This document shows positions 10,543-20,885 of a stretch of DNA of 64,000 nucleotides, in pieces (positions within the stretch are counted from its first letter, which is position 1; each line of letters starts with the position of its first letter). This DNA is from Prochlorococcus sp. AG-355-N18 (GTDB lineage Bacteria; Cyanobacteriota; Cyanobacteriia; PCC-6307; Cyanobiaceae): assembly GCA_003278535.1 (NCBI GenBank), contig QCEG01000002.1, positions 62,001-126,000 on the forward strand, in the 5' to 3' direction. A model generated the notes under the pieces. That model was not told where the DNA came from. It saw only the letters and a list, made by a program, of their open reading frames with translations, and did no database searches. The position numbers and the translations under genes were made by a program.

Positions 10543-10935
10543 TCAATCAAAGCCAAGAAATAATTCTTTGTGTACAACAAGAACATCAAATAAAGTTGTT
10601 CCATGAATAGGACTTAATGGGATTTTGTCTATATTTAATGCTTCTGCACAAATTAAATGAGCATCCCATTTTGTATTGTGATCACTTATTTCAATTGACC
10701 ACTCAATTACTTTTTTGAAATGATCTGGCATCTCCGAACCAATTTTTCTGCAAATTTGACATAGAACTGACAAAAGAGGAGGTTTTGATGGCCTTTTTAA
10801 ATCTTTAATAAGAATAGGTTGTGTAAAAACACTTGTATAGCGGATGTAGTCTATCAATTCATATTCTTCTTTAGTAAGAGCTGCTTTATCTAATGCTCTT
10901 TCAAATTCGTCTATGGGGGTTATGGGCCTATCCAA
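10543..10935 (-). CDS. Conserved hypothetical protein
   Basis: ORF 130 aa. Confidence 0.55.
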   Translation of the reverse strand: MDRPITPIDEFERALDKAALTKEEYELIDYIRYTSVFTQPILIKDLKRPSKPPLLSVLCQICRKIGSEMPDHFKKVIEWSIEISDHNTKWDAHLICAEALNIDKIPLSPIHGTTLFDVLVVHKELFLGFD

Positions 10936-10939
10936 GATA

Positions 10940-11206
10940 TTATTTTTTGCTGTTTTCTGAATCTATTTTTTCTTGATTAATTTCGTTGGTTTGATTGCTT
11001 TCTATAGATTTAGGAGATTCATCTTTATCTTCTTCGTTCATAACTTGGTCGATTTCATTTTGAAATTCATTCGATGCTTTTTTAAGACTTTTCAAAGTTT
11101 TACCAAGCTGTTTACCTAATTCTGGAAGCTTTTTTGGACCAAAAATTAAAAGAGCTAAGATAAGTATTACAGTAACTTCAGGCAAACCTACACCAAAAAT
11201 ATTCAT
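10940..11206 (-). CDS. tatA: Twin-arginine translocase TatA/TatE family subunit
   Basis: NIFGVGLPEVTVILILALLIFGPKKLPELGKQLGKTLKSLKKAS. Confidence 0.93.
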   Translation of the reverse strand: MNIFGVGLPEVTVILILALLIFGPKKLPELGKQLGKTLKSLKKASNEFQNEIDQVMNEEDKDESPKSIESNQTNEINQEKIDSENSKK

Positions 11207-11586
11207 AACTGATAACTATTTAACTAATTAGGAAATCTACTATTAAATATAGTCAAATCATGTGAGAATTTCATTCTAGGAAGAGCTTTTTTTAATATTA
11301 AAAAATTTTGAAAAATATTATTGTTATTAATACTCCTTTAAAGAAAACTAACCAAAGTAATTGATAATCACTCAATTTGAATTTTTTTTGGTACCAATTT
11401 ATAAGAGTTTTATGATTGTCTATTAATTTTCTCATTTTCACCGAGATTATTTATTACTAACACTTATTTTATCTTAATTTCTTTTATTATTATTTTATAG
11501 AAATCCTAGATTCAATCTATAATAGATTATTCTATTAAATTTTAATCTTTTTCTAAATTAATTTTTTTCTAAACTATTGAAACCAT

Positions 11587-11853
11587 TTGCTAAATATCTA
11601 CTATCAAAAAAAAATGAAGTACTTATTTGTTGTTTTTTCCCCTTTTTTTCTAATTTATCCAGCTGAAGCCGTTACCACAAAAATGTTTAAAGTATTGGAT
11701 ACGTGTGCAAGATATCGACTAGGTGAGATTAATGCTAATGAGGCTATAGAAAAACTAAAATTAAAATTAACGAATCCTCCCACTATTCAGCCAAAGGACC
11801 TTGTAAAAAAATATTGCTCAGTATTTACTCCAAATGAAAAAATTGAATTTTAA
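11587..11853 (+). CDS. Small secreted protein
   Basis: Signal peptide-like N-terminus, two Cys in mature part. Confidence 0.5.
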   Translation: MLNIYYQKKMKYLFVVFSPFFLIYPAEAVTTKMFKVLDTCARYRLGEINANEAIEKLKLKLTNPPTIQPKDLVKKYCSVFTPNEKIEF

Positions 11854-12154
11854 TCTTAGCAATACTTATTTAATTATTCTTTTTTGAATAATCTTTGGCA
11901 TTGTTTTGTATTTCTTTAATTTTTTTAAAATTAGTTATTTTTAAGTTAAAAATAACTCCCAAAAAAAGAATTAGAAATAAAAAAATATAAATTATTAATT
12001 CCATATTATTGAATTAATAAATTCACCCTAGTTTATTTCAATAATTTTTTAGTATCTTTTAAAACAAAAAAACTGATTTTAATATCAGTTGTATAGTTTT
12101 AAGGCCACAAAAAAAACATATTAACCTCTAATATGGAACTTTATAAGAATTATT

Positions 12155-12604
12155 GTGCAGATTGGAGATAAAATTCCAGAATTTTCTTTACTGGATCAAA
12201 ATGGAGTTAAAAGATCAAATAAGGGTCTAAAAACCCCTCTTGTTTTGTTTTTTTATCCAAAAGATGATACGCCGGGTTGCACTATAGAAGTTTGCGGATT
12301 TAGAGATAAATATGACTTATTTAAAGTATTAGGGGCACAAGTTTGGGGAGTAAGTAATGGAAGTACATCAAGTCATTTGGCATTTGCTAATAAAAATAAA
12401 TTACAATATCCACTACTTTGTGATACGAATGACTCTCTAAGGAAAACTTTTAAAGTTCCTAAAGTATTAGGTTTCATGGATGGTAGGGTAACTTACGTTA
12501 TTGATCGCAAAGGAACAGTTAGGCATATTTTTAGAGATTTATTGAATGGTCCTGAACACATTAAAGAGGCTATTAGAGTACTTAAGGAAATTCAAAATCA
12601 ATAA
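12155..12604 (+). CDS. bcp: Thiol peroxidase / bacterioferritin comigratory protein-type peroxiredoxin
   Basis: FFYPKDDTPGCTIEVCGFRD motif; non-ATG start. Confidence 0.9.
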   Translation: MQIGDKIPEFSLLDQNGVKRSNKGLKTPLVLFFYPKDDTPGCTIEVCGFRDKYDLFKVLGAQVWGVSNGSTSSHLAFANKNKLQYPLLCDTNDSLRKTFKVPKVLGFMDGRVTYVIDRKGTVRHIFRDLLNGPEHIKEAIRVLKEIQNQ

Positions 12605-12671
12605 ATTATTATTCAAATAATTTTAGATTAATAAGTTTTGTTTTATTATAGTTTCAGCTTTTTTTTAATAA

Positions 12672-12944
12672 ATGGAGAAAATGGGAATGCAGGCTGTTGA
12701 TCTTGCTATTCAAAATGGAGTGGATCTTGACGGTACTCCAATCCCTCAAAAAATGCTAGATCTATACAATAGAATTATGGATGAGGAGAATAAAAGACAA
12801 AGGAGTGGGGTTAAAAAATCAATGAGAAATAGATGCGTCAAAACGGGTTCTAAGCATTTTGATAAACAAACATTGAATCAATTATTAATAGACTCGGGAT
12901 GGGAAGGTCTCAAAGAAAAGGAAATTTTATTTTTTTATAACTAA
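12672..12944 (+). CDS. Hypothetical protein
   Basis: ORF 90 aa. Confidence 0.55.
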   Translation: MEKMGMQAVDLAIQNGVDLDGTPIPQKMLDLYNRIMDEENKRQRSGVKKSMRNRCVKTGSKHFDKQTLNQLLIDSGWEGLKEKEILFFYN

Positions 12945-13045
12945 AAAAAATTTTAAATTATCTTAAAAATTATATATGGGAATTTTTAACTTAAATTAAA
13001 AAAACTTAGAACTAATAAAATATTTTTTAGATCTAATTTTTTGAA

Positions 13046-13390
13046 TTATTTAAACCATCCTTTTTTGGTAGTGGATATTATTTTCTCTTTTTCAGCTTTT
13101 GTTTTATTACTTGCTTTTTTGAAAGCCAAGTTGGCTTCTATAACTGTAATTATTGATATGAAAAAAAGACCAGAAATTCCAATTATTTGTTCATTTTGAG
13201 AAGGCTCTGAATCACCTTGTAAAAAAATACCTAAAGCGAACCAAGAAGTACTAGCAGTGAGGGTAAAAAAATAGGGTTTCCATCTTCTTTGATATAAGTA
13301 ACCCGATCCTAAACCAGGAAGAAAATTTAAAATAGATGCTACCCACCCTTTTGAAGATGCAAGTATTTCGTCTCTTGAGGGATAAGACAT
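13046..13390 (-). CDS. Conserved membrane protein
   Basis: ORF 114 aa with two TM segments. Confidence 0.6.
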   Translation of the reverse strand: MSYPSRDEILASSKGWVASILNFLPGLGSGYLYQRRWKPYFFTLTASTSWFALGIFLQGDSEPSQNEQIIGISGLFFISIITVIEANLAFKKASNKTKAEKEKIISTTKKGWFK

Positions 13391-13570
13391 TTATATTAGG
13401 TATTTATTAAATGCGAATTTATATAAGCAAAAGATATTGCTGCACAAATCACCCAACTAAAGGGTAAGAACATTCTTATTTTTTCTTTGTTATTATTCAT
13501 TTTTTAATTATGGAAAATATTTTTAAAATCTGTGGATTTAATATATCCCTTAAAACTATAAGAATTAAAA

Positions 13571-13592
13571 AAGACGGTTTTTAACCGTCTTT
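13571..13592. terminator. Intrinsic terminator (bidirectional)
   Basis: AAGACGGTT-TTT-AACCGTCTT hairpin with A/T flanks. Confidence 0.75.
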
Positions 13593-13619
13593 GAAAAAAG
13601 TAATTTCTCTAAAAATAAA

Positions 13620-13856
13620 TTATTTATCTTTTGAGGTTGAGAGTACTTTAAGTTCTTTTTTTACTTCTTTTTCTCTCTCTTCAAGATGTTTTAGTTGAGC
13701 TTTAAAAGCATCTTCAAGTCTTACTTTTTGTGTTGTAATTTCATCAAGCTCTTCTTGATGTTGGTTTTTCTTTAACTCCTTCATTTCACTATCGGAAATA
13801 ACATATACAGGGCGATATGAAGGTGTTTCAAAAAGAAGATCAAACATTGAATACAT
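13620..13856 (-). CDS. Coiled-coil hypothetical protein
   Basis: ORF 78 aa, charged heptad-like C-terminus. Confidence 0.6.
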   Translation of the reverse strand: MYSMFDLLFETPSYRPVYVISDSEMKELKKNQHQEELDEITTQKVRLEDAFKAQLKHLEEREKEVKKELKVLSTSKDK

Positions 13857-14060
13857 AAGTGACCTTTGAATTAGTACAAATTAAATATCTGATAATTCTT
13901 TGAAATATGAAAGGATAAATACCGAAGATATTGATACGGCAAATACACCGAATTTCGGTTTACCTAACTTAACCGCCCAGTATTTACCGATCGAATTTTA
14001 AGGTATGTTTTAAAGTATTAAGGAGATGATTCTAAAAATCTAAATCAAAAAGAACTAAAA

Positions 14061-14488
14061 ATGGATTTAAAAATTACTAAAACATTAGTAATCCCATCCA
14101 ACGAAATTAAGTGGCGATTTTCCAGATCCTCCGGTCCTGGAGTACAAAATGTAAATAAAATTGAAAGCAGAGTAGAGATTATTTTTAATTTAGAAGATTC
14201 CAAAGTATTAAATGATTATCAGAAAGAAATTCTTAAGAGAAACTTGAAAAATAAATTAGTGAATAATAGCTTACGTTTAGCGGTTCAAGAACACAGAAAT
14301 CAATTTTTTAATAGGCAGATAGCTTTAATGAAATTTAGTTCAATAAAAAAAATGTTTTAAATAAACCTTTTAAATTAAGAAAATATACACAACCCACTAA
14401 AGCATCACAAAAGAAAAGAGTTGAGGTTAAGAAAAAACGTTGCGAATTGAAAAAAAGTAGACAAAAAGAAAAAACATATCAAATTTGA
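14061..14488 (+). CDS. arfB: Peptidyl-tRNA hydrolase ArfB-like (RF-1 domain, SGPGVQNVNK), split by a -1 frame change
   Basis: ORF 14061-14360 carries RSSGPGVQNVNKIESRVEI; after an A8 tract (14345-14352) the -1 frame continues NKPFKLRKYTQPTKASQKKRVEVKKKRCELKKSRQKEKTYQI*, the basic ArfB-like C-tail. Confidence 0.7.
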
Positions 14489-14560
14489 ATAAACTAAATA
14501 AATATTTCCCTCGCAAATTTTAATGAAAGCATATTATTAATTTAATTTTATTTTGGATTT

Positions 14561-14779
14561 TTGAATACAACTAATGATTTCTGGTTAATTGACTCCAATT
14601 TTGTAGGGGTCATGCGTTTCTATAAAGATAGAGATAATTCTGATAAATCTATTGATTATATGTTTATTGAAGAAGGAATTATTATGGGAATTCATGGAGA
14701 AAATCCTCCATTAATGAAAACTAGAAAAAAAATTGTTATTGAAGAAGCAAGATTATTATGGCAAAAATTGTTAAATTAA
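14561..14779 (+). CDS. Hypothetical protein
   Basis: ORF 72 aa. Confidence 0.5.
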   Translation: MNTTNDFWLIDSNFVGVMRFYKDRDNSDKSIDYMFIEEGIIMGIHGENPPLMKTRKKIVIEEARLLWQKLLN

Positions 14780-14837
14780 GGTTGGCAAAAAACTAATAAA
14801 AAATGGTGAGGAAATTCTACAAAAACCTTTTTTAATT

Positions 14838-15044
14838 TCAGAAAATAAATGAACCTTTAGGGTATAGCCTGGAAATTTTTTTCTGCTGTAAATATTTCTT
14901 TTTTTTGATGTCTTTTTCATATCTTCTCAACATCATTAGATAGTTTGTAACTCCAAAAATTATTAAAAACACAATAAACCTTATTCCTGCCTCAAAGTTC
15001 ATATGAATATTAAGCTTTATTTTAATCTGACAATTACTAATCAA
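14838..15044 (-). CDS. Small membrane protein
   Basis: ORF 68 aa with one TM segment. Confidence 0.45.
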   Translation of the reverse strand: MISNCQIKIKLNIHMNFEAGIRFIVFLIIFGVTNYLMMLRRYEKDIKKKKYLQQKKISRLYPKGSFIF

Positions 15045-15064
15045 AAATCAATCCGTATTTATAT

Positions 15065-15925
15065 CTAATTAAAACGTCTAGTAAAAATCTTTTCTGATTT
15101 TACTGTATAAAAAATACATAACAAAAGTAATATTAAAATTGCACTAAAGCTTCCGATTGGGTTCGGAACATTTTGTGTAAAAGGCCCTGCTAAAAAAGAA
15201 GGTGTATTTTCTTTGAATTCTATTAATCCGTTATTTAATAAAAACCAAATGCCCACAAGTCCTCCATGAATTCCTATGCAATTCCATAAAGAACCTTTAT
15301 CTCTAATTTTTACTAACGATAGAAATATCCCAAGTAAAATAAATCCCAAACGTAATCCTGCTATGTCCCAAAAGATCTCATTTGATAAATTATGAACGAA
15401 GCTAAAAATTATAGCTTGCAAAGCTATTGATATTTTTGTGCCATATTCAAATTTTAATTCTTCTAGTAACCAGCCTCTAAAAATTATTTCCTCTGCGAAT
15501 CCAACACCTAATCCTAGTACAATAGAATTTAACAATATTATTGGCGAGAATTCACCTATCCAAGAAATATAATTTTTTTGCAATAGTGGTACCAGAATTA
15601 GAATTATTAAAACTAAAGCAAATAAAATACCTTGAGAAAAATTGACAAAGTTTTTTAAGAATTTGTCTTTTGTTATCCCAAGAATTATCCAAGCACTTGA
15701 TTTGTTTCGTTTGATATAAAACCAATATGGAAGTAAAAGGATAAAAAGTAAGAAAGTAATAATAGTACCAATTAAGGATAAATTTTCTTTTTCAAAATTA
15801 AACAATAAAAGTGGCTGAGATAAAGCCCAGCCAATGCCATAAAGAATAGGAATAAAAAATATAGTGGATAAAAATCTTGGTCTTAAAAGAAAAAAACTTC
15901 TAATTAGTATCATTACATTTTTCAT
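15065..15925 (-). CDS. CPBP-family intramembrane metalloprotease (CAAX protease-like)
   Basis: Multi-TM with FAEEIIFRGWLLEEL and HNL / GIHGG motifs. Confidence 0.88.
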   Translation of the reverse strand: MKNVMILIRSFFLLRPRFLSTIFFIPILYGIGWALSQPLLLFNFEKENLSLIGTIITFLLFILLLPYWFYIKRNKSSAWIILGITKDKFLKNFVNFSQGILFALVLIILILVPLLQKNYISWIGEFSPIILLNSIVLGLGVGFAEEIIFRGWLLEELKFEYGTKISIALQAIIFSFVHNLSNEIFWDIAGLRLGFILLGIFLSLVKIRDKGSLWNCIGIHGGLVGIWFLLNNGLIEFKENTPSFLAGPFTQNVPNPIGSFSAILILLLLCIFYTVKSEKIFTRRFN

Positions 15926-15942
15926 TTTAATTTGGATATTAA

Positions 15943-16140
15943 TTAACCCCAGCCTTTGCCTTTTATTATTCTAAATACTTGTTCAAAAAGTTTTAGCTTT
16001 TTCTTTTTACTATAGTTTATGTTTTTTGAAAGAATAGATAAATCTTTATAAAATTGCCGAGTTATTTTATCTTCTTTATCACTAGGCCATAGTAAGTCGG
16101 AGCCCTCTTCATATTCTTCTTTATATCTCTCTTTAATCAA
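15943..16140 (-). CDS. Hypothetical protein
   Basis: ORF 65 aa. Confidence 0.5.
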   Translation of the reverse strand: MIKERYKEEYEEGSDLLWPSDKEDKITRQFYKDLSILSKNINYSKKKKLKLFEQVFRIIKGKGWG

Positions 16141-16230
16141 ATGTTTTTTTATATCGTAATAATTTAAATTTTACTTATTGCAAATGCTTAAAAGTGATGT
16201 TTATTAAATTTGTGTATTTATTTAAAATTT

Positions 16231-16320
16231 ATGCTTATTAATCTTTCAACTTTAATTTTTACATTATTATCTCCATTGCTTATTTTTGCAGTAATAGTAT
16301 CTGTTTACTTATTTCATTAG
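16231..16320 (+). CDS. 29-aa single-TM peptide
   Basis: ORF MLINLSTLIFTLLSPLLIFAVIVSVYLFH. Confidence 0.35.
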   Translation: MLINLSTLIFTLLSPLLIFAVIVSVYLFH

Positions 16321-16519
16321 GAAGTATTTATCAAATAAACTTAATTAATTTAAGGGTGTATTATGCCTACTTTTTCTAATACAAACGATAAAACTGCAAT
16401 TACCGCCATTAATGTTAAGATCTTGTTCTTTTTGATGAAATCCATAATGAATATTAATAATCTATTTATTAAATTCTTATATAGAATAATAAATAATTTA
16501 AATCATTATATCAATTACG

Positions 16520-16660
16520 ATGGAGCCAATATTTTTAGGTGATTTAGTTCCCTCAATAGCTTCTTCTAAAAAGATTATTGAAAAATATTATAAAGGTATA
16601 AAAGAGGGGGGATTTTATGAAGAACCTACTGGCCGAGATTTTAATTACCCTAATTGGTAA
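16520..16660 (+). CDS. 46-aa hypothetical protein
   Basis: ORF MEPIFLGDLVPSIASSKKIIEKYYKGIKEGGFYEEPTGRDFNYPNW. Confidence 0.45.
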   Translation: MEPIFLGDLVPSIASSKKIIEKYYKGIKEGGFYEEPTGRDFNYPNW

Positions 16661-16845
16661 ATATGCTTACTACAAAAATAACTTTTGCCTTGGCAGATTG
16701 GATTAGAGAGTGGCGTAAGTGCCGGGATAAGAATCCTTCTATTGATGAGTGTGTACAGTTTGTTGAGTGGAAATTGGAAAATTATAAACTTTCTGATAGT
16801 GATAAAAGAATAATTGAATCTATTTTGCTCTATGAATCTGAATAA
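16654..16845 (+). CDS. Hypothetical protein
   Basis: ORF 63 aa. Confidence 0.5.
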   Translation: MVNMLTTKITFALADWIREWRKCRDKNPSIDECVQFVEWKLENYKLSDSDKRIIESILLYESE

Positions 16846-17256
16846 CTAAGGATTATAGACTTTAGTTTTTAAATTTATCTATAAAAAAACAAAGGATCAT
16901 TAAAATCCTCTTACAAATTAAGAAAAAAGTAAATCAGCATATTTACGGATTTACTGAAAATATAAATAGGAGTAATTTATAGATGTTGAGTTCGGAGGCA
17001 ATCTAAATGATTGATAGTCCGCCTGAAATTTAGCAAATTCCAAAATATAGGAAGCGTATTCCTGAGAATGGGATTATTCGAAAATTAAAGTTCAATCAAT
17101 TAGTCTGATAAGACTTCGCTTTATAATTACTAGCGACAATAGGGACCTAAATTATCGAGAGAAATCCCCGAATTCACGTATTCTAGGTTTATGAGTAAAT
17201 AGACTTTAAAATATGTTATTTTATATCCTGTAAGAAGGAAATCAAATATTAAAAAA

Positions 17257-17283
17257 GGACTGTACAAGCAGTCCTTTTTTTTT
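17257..17283 (+). terminator. Intrinsic terminator
   Basis: GGACTG-tacaag-CAGTCC followed by a T-run. Confidence 0.85.
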
Positions 17284-17354
17284 AACAAAATACCTCTAAA
17301 CTAGACTTATTTTTGGATAATATGGATAAATAAAGTGATTAAAAATATTTCAAA

Positions 17355-18305
17355 ATGAAAGATCAAGTCTTGTTTCCAAAAATTGAAGTACGTGAAAAGG
17401 GGTTTTTACAAGTAAGTGATATTCATACTATTTATTGGGAAAGATCTGGTAATCCAAAAGGCAAAAAAATTCTTGTTATTCATGGAGGTCCAGGAGGAGG
17501 GAGTCAACCAAGATATAGAAGATACTTTGACCCAGATAAATTCGATATCATTCAATTTGACCAAAGAGGTTGCGGTTCTTCAACTCCTTTCTCCGAATTA
17601 AAAGAAAATACGACCAATCATTTAGTTGATGATATTGAGAAATTAAGGATCCTTTTAAAAATAGATACTTGGCATTTGTTTGGTGGATCTTGGGGCTCAA
17701 CACTTTCACTTATATATGCGATTAAAAATCCCTCAAGAGTTATCAGCTTAACTTTGCGAGGAATATTTTTATGTAGAAAGTTTGAATTATTGTGGTTCTA
17801 TCAATATGGTGCAAGTGAGATTTTCCCCGATGAATTTGAAGAATATATTTCTGTAATACCAAAAGAAGAAAGAAATGATTTAATAAGTTCTTTTTATAAA
17901 TATCTAACATCATCAGATGCAAATCTTAGATCAAAAGCAGCAGCAGCTTGGACAAAATGGGAACTCTCAACAAGTCATTTAATAAATAAAAAATTTGATT
18001 TTGATAAGTCTGCAGTTAATTCTTTTTCAGATGCTTTTGCAAGGATCGAATGTCATTATTTTATTAATAATATTTTCTTAGAGGATGATTTTATTTTGAA
18101 AAATATAAAAACAATAGAATCGATTCCAATAAAAATAATTCAGGGTAGGTATGACGTAGTATGTCCTGTTAGGAGTGCTTGGGATCTAAATAAAAAATTA
18201 AAGAATTCTGAATTAATTATTGTTGATGATGCTGGTCATTCAATGAGTGAAAAAGGTATTACTATCGAATTAATAAAAGCTGTAAAAGGAATTCAAAATC
18301 TCTAA
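17355..18305 (+). CDS. pip: Proline iminopeptidase (alpha/beta hydrolase)
   Basis: HGGPGGGSQPRYRRYFDP, QFDQRGCGSSTP, LFGGSWGSTLSL, catalytic D/H region GRYDVVCPVRSAW..DDAGHS. Confidence 0.95.
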   Translation: MKDQVLFPKIEVREKGFLQVSDIHTIYWERSGNPKGKKILVIHGGPGGGSQPRYRRYFDPDKFDIIQFDQRGCGSSTPFSELKENTTNHLVDDIEKLRILLKIDTWHLFGGSWGSTLSLIYAIKNPSRVISLTLRGIFLCRKFELLWFYQYGASEIFPDEFEEYISVIPKEERNDLISSFYKYLTSSDANLRSKAAAAWTKWELSTSHLINKKFDFDKSAVNSFSDAFARIECHYFINNIFLEDDFILKNIKTIESIPIKIIQGRYDVVCPVRSAWDLNKKLKNSELIIVDDAGHSMSEKGITIELIKAVKGIQNL

Positions 18306-18328
18306 AAGAGAGAATATTCCTTTATAAA

Positions 18329-18502
18329 TTAAAGGCCATTATCTTCAATATTTTGTGCAATACTCCGAAGAAGTTCGACGATATCAGAATCTTCGCATTT
18401 AGTATCTTCTTTGAGCAAAATGCACTCGTCTCTAATACTTACATTAGTACTCCACCATATACCTGAACTATTGGTATCGTCCCATTCAAATCTTTCAGAC
18501 AT
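18329..18502 (-). CDS. 57-aa hypothetical protein
   Basis: ORF MSERFEWDDTNSSGIWWSTNVSIRDECILLKEDTKCEDSDIVELLRSIAQNIEDNGL. Confidence 0.5.
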   Translation of the reverse strand: MSERFEWDDTNSSGIWWSTNVSIRDECILLKEDTKCEDSDIVELLRSIAQNIEDNGL

Positions 18503-18629
18503 AATTAATAAAATCTAATAAATACATTAAAGCTTGCATTAGTTCATCGTGGATTTATATATTTAATTTCAAAATTTGAAAAACTTTCCTAGGCACTAAA
18601 AGGAATCTATAAATTTCTGACAATAAAAT

Positions 18630-20126
18630 TTAGAAATCTAATTTCAGTTCGTATTGTTTTTCTTTTTCCTCAGAAACAGTTTTTTTATTATTTATATTTT
18701 TTCTAAGCCTTTTTCTAGAGCCATGCTTTAAATAAATTTCTTTAGAGATATCCCAATATCCATCCTTTTTTGTGATTTCCTGAATTTTCTTCTTTGCAAT
18801 TTTAGTGCTATTTGGGATGTCAATTATTGGTCTTATGTAATTAATTTGTTCATATTCTTCTTGATTAAATCTAGATAATAGCCATGGTTCATGAATGAAA
18901 TTAAGTGATATATTCTTTAATTCTGGTATCCATTTTTTTATAAATATTCCTTGAGGATCATGATCTTTTCCCTGCTTAATAGGATTATAAATTCTATTGG
19001 TATTTATAGAAGTAGTTCCAGATTGCATTTGGCATTGGTTCCAATGTATTCCAGGCTCATAATCTACAAATTTATTTGCTAATTCAGAACCTGAATCTTG
19101 CCATGGTAGCCATAAATTATAGCTAGCAAAAGACATTAACATTGCTCTCATCCTGAAATTTATCCATCCATTGAAATTTAATGAACGCATACATGCATCT
19201 ATAAAAGGAAAGCCCGTATTACCTGAACTCCATGAATAAAGTAATTCATTATTTTTTTCTCTAACATTTTTAAAAAAAGGATGGTATTCCCTAAACTCTA
19301 GTTCTGGTTCACTTTCAAGTTTCTGAATAAAATGACAATGCCAAGTTAATCTGCTTTTTAACATCCTGGAATTATTGTTTTTTGATATATTTGCCTTTTT
19401 AAAAATTTCTTTTAATGAAATGCATCCCCAACAAATATATGGGGATAGTCTTGTACAACTATCAAATGATTTTTCTGGGCTAGATATATCTTTTGAATAA
19501 GAATCTAATTTATTACTAAAGAAGTATTGCATTCTCTCTAAACCTTTCTTTCTTCCACCTTGCATTCTTCCTGGACAAGTTTCTTTTTTAAAGGTAAAAA
19601 TATCGTCTGAGGGTATTTCTCCGATATTAAAGTTAATAGAATTAATTCTTAATGGAGCTTTAAGAAAGTTTTTTTCGGAATTTTCTTGCCACTTTTTAGA
19701 CCAATTATTCCTATCTAAATTTCCTCTAAAAACTGAAAATTGTAGAAATTCCTTCCAAATAACATTTTTGCTTAAAGCCCATTCTCTTACTTTTTGATCT
19801 CTTTTAAAAGTAAGCCAATCTCCGGTTTCTTGATGGCTATAAATACCTTTAATTTTAAATTTTGAACTAATTTCATCAAAAATATTAATAACATTGCCCG
19901 TCCTAATAATTAATGGTTGTCCAATCTCAGCAAGTGCATTTCTTAAATCTATTAAACTTTCTTTGCAAAATTGCCATTGTCTATCTGAATGAGTATTTTG
20001 GCTCCAAATATCTAACTCAATAATATAAATAGGTAAAATATCATTATCTTTTATAGCCTCACAGAGAGCTTCGTTATCAAAAATTCTTAAATCTTTCTTA
20101 AACCATAAGATATTTATTTCTTTCAT
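18630..20126 (-). CDS. Cryptochrome/deoxyribodipyrimidine photolyase family protein
   Basis: N-terminal ILWFKKDLRIFDNEAL; FAD-binding region LTWHCHFIQKLES, GFPFIDACMRSLNFNGWINFRMRAMLMSF. Confidence 0.93.
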   Translation of the reverse strand: MKEINILWFKKDLRIFDNEALCEAIKDNDILPIYIIELDIWSQNTHSDRQWQFCKESLIDLRNALAEIGQPLIIRTGNVINIFDEISSKFKIKGIYSHQETGDWLTFKRDQKVREWALSKNVIWKEFLQFSVFRGNLDRNNWSKKWQENSEKNFLKAPLRINSINFNIGEIPSDDIFTFKKETCPGRMQGGRKKGLERMQYFFSNKLDSYSKDISSPEKSFDSCTRLSPYICWGCISLKEIFKKANISKNNNSRMLKSRLTWHCHFIQKLESEPELEFREYHPFFKNVREKNNELLYSWSSGNTGFPFIDACMRSLNFNGWINFRMRAMLMSFASYNLWLPWQDSGSELANKFVDYEPGIHWNQCQMQSGTTSINTNRIYNPIKQGKDHDPQGIFIKKWIPELKNISLNFIHEPWLLSRFNQEEYEQINYIRPIIDIPNSTKIAKKKIQEITKKDGYWDISKEIYLKHGSRKRLRKNINNKKTVSEEKEKQYELKLDF

Positions 20127-20212
20127 AATTTTTTCTTTTAATCCTAGAAAAATAAGATTAAGTTTGTAGGTAAAAAATAAAAAAAATTTTAGAATAACTA
20201 AAAATCAAAAAA

Positions 20213-20836
20213 ATGAAAATAACAAAAAAACTTTGGGAGGATAATTATGAGATTGCTTTACTAAGTTTAAATACAAAATTTGTTCAAAGTTTAAAGAATG
20301 GAAGTCTCCCTAAAAATATATTTCAAGAATATTTAGCTCAAGATTATTTCTTTTTAGAGACTTTTGCTAAGGCTTATGGTCTTGCTGTTTCCAAATCAAA
20401 AGATAAGTACTCAATTAGGAAGTTAAGTGAACTGTTAATGGGCGTTTCAGAGGAGTTAATACTTCATGAAACGTATGCAAAAGAATGGGATATTGATTTG
20501 TCTAATAACTATATAAAAAAAGCCACTAAAAATTATACAGATTTTCTTGATGATACTTCCAAAAGACTTAGCTCCGTTGAAATAATGTTTGCAATGACTC
20601 CATGTATGCGACTTTATTCTTGGATAGGAAAAAGTTTGTATAAGGAGGATTTTGACATTAAATATAAAGAATGGATAATTACTTATTCTGATGAGAGCTT
20701 TGAAAAGCTAGTAGATTCACTTGAAAATCTTATTGAGACTAATAAAGAAACATATGATATTAATCAGGCCAAATATTTATACAGGAGAGCTATGGAATTG
20801 GAGTTAGATTTTTTTAATGCATATTCAAATTTTTGA
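20213..20836 (+). CDS. tenA: TenA family protein (thiaminase II-like)
   Basis: YLAQDYFFLETFAKAYGLA, position next to thiD. Confidence 0.88.
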   Translation: MKITKKLWEDNYEIALLSLNTKFVQSLKNGSLPKNIFQEYLAQDYFFLETFAKAYGLAVSKSKDKYSIRKLSELLMGVSEELILHETYAKEWDIDLSNNYIKKATKNYTDFLDDTSKRLSSVEIMFAMTPCMRLYSWIGKSLYKEDFDIKYKEWIITYSDESFEKLVDSLENLIETNKETYDINQAKYLYRRAMELELDFFNAYSNF

Positions 20837-20885
20837 TTTAAATTAAAATTTATTTATAGTACTTTCAAGAACGAGTTAATAAATT

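Noticed and set aside
16980-17285. tmRNA or 6S RNA call
   Set aside because: No tag-peptide reading frame, tRNA-like end or 6S-like bubble structure recognised by eye, so left as an unassigned candidate.
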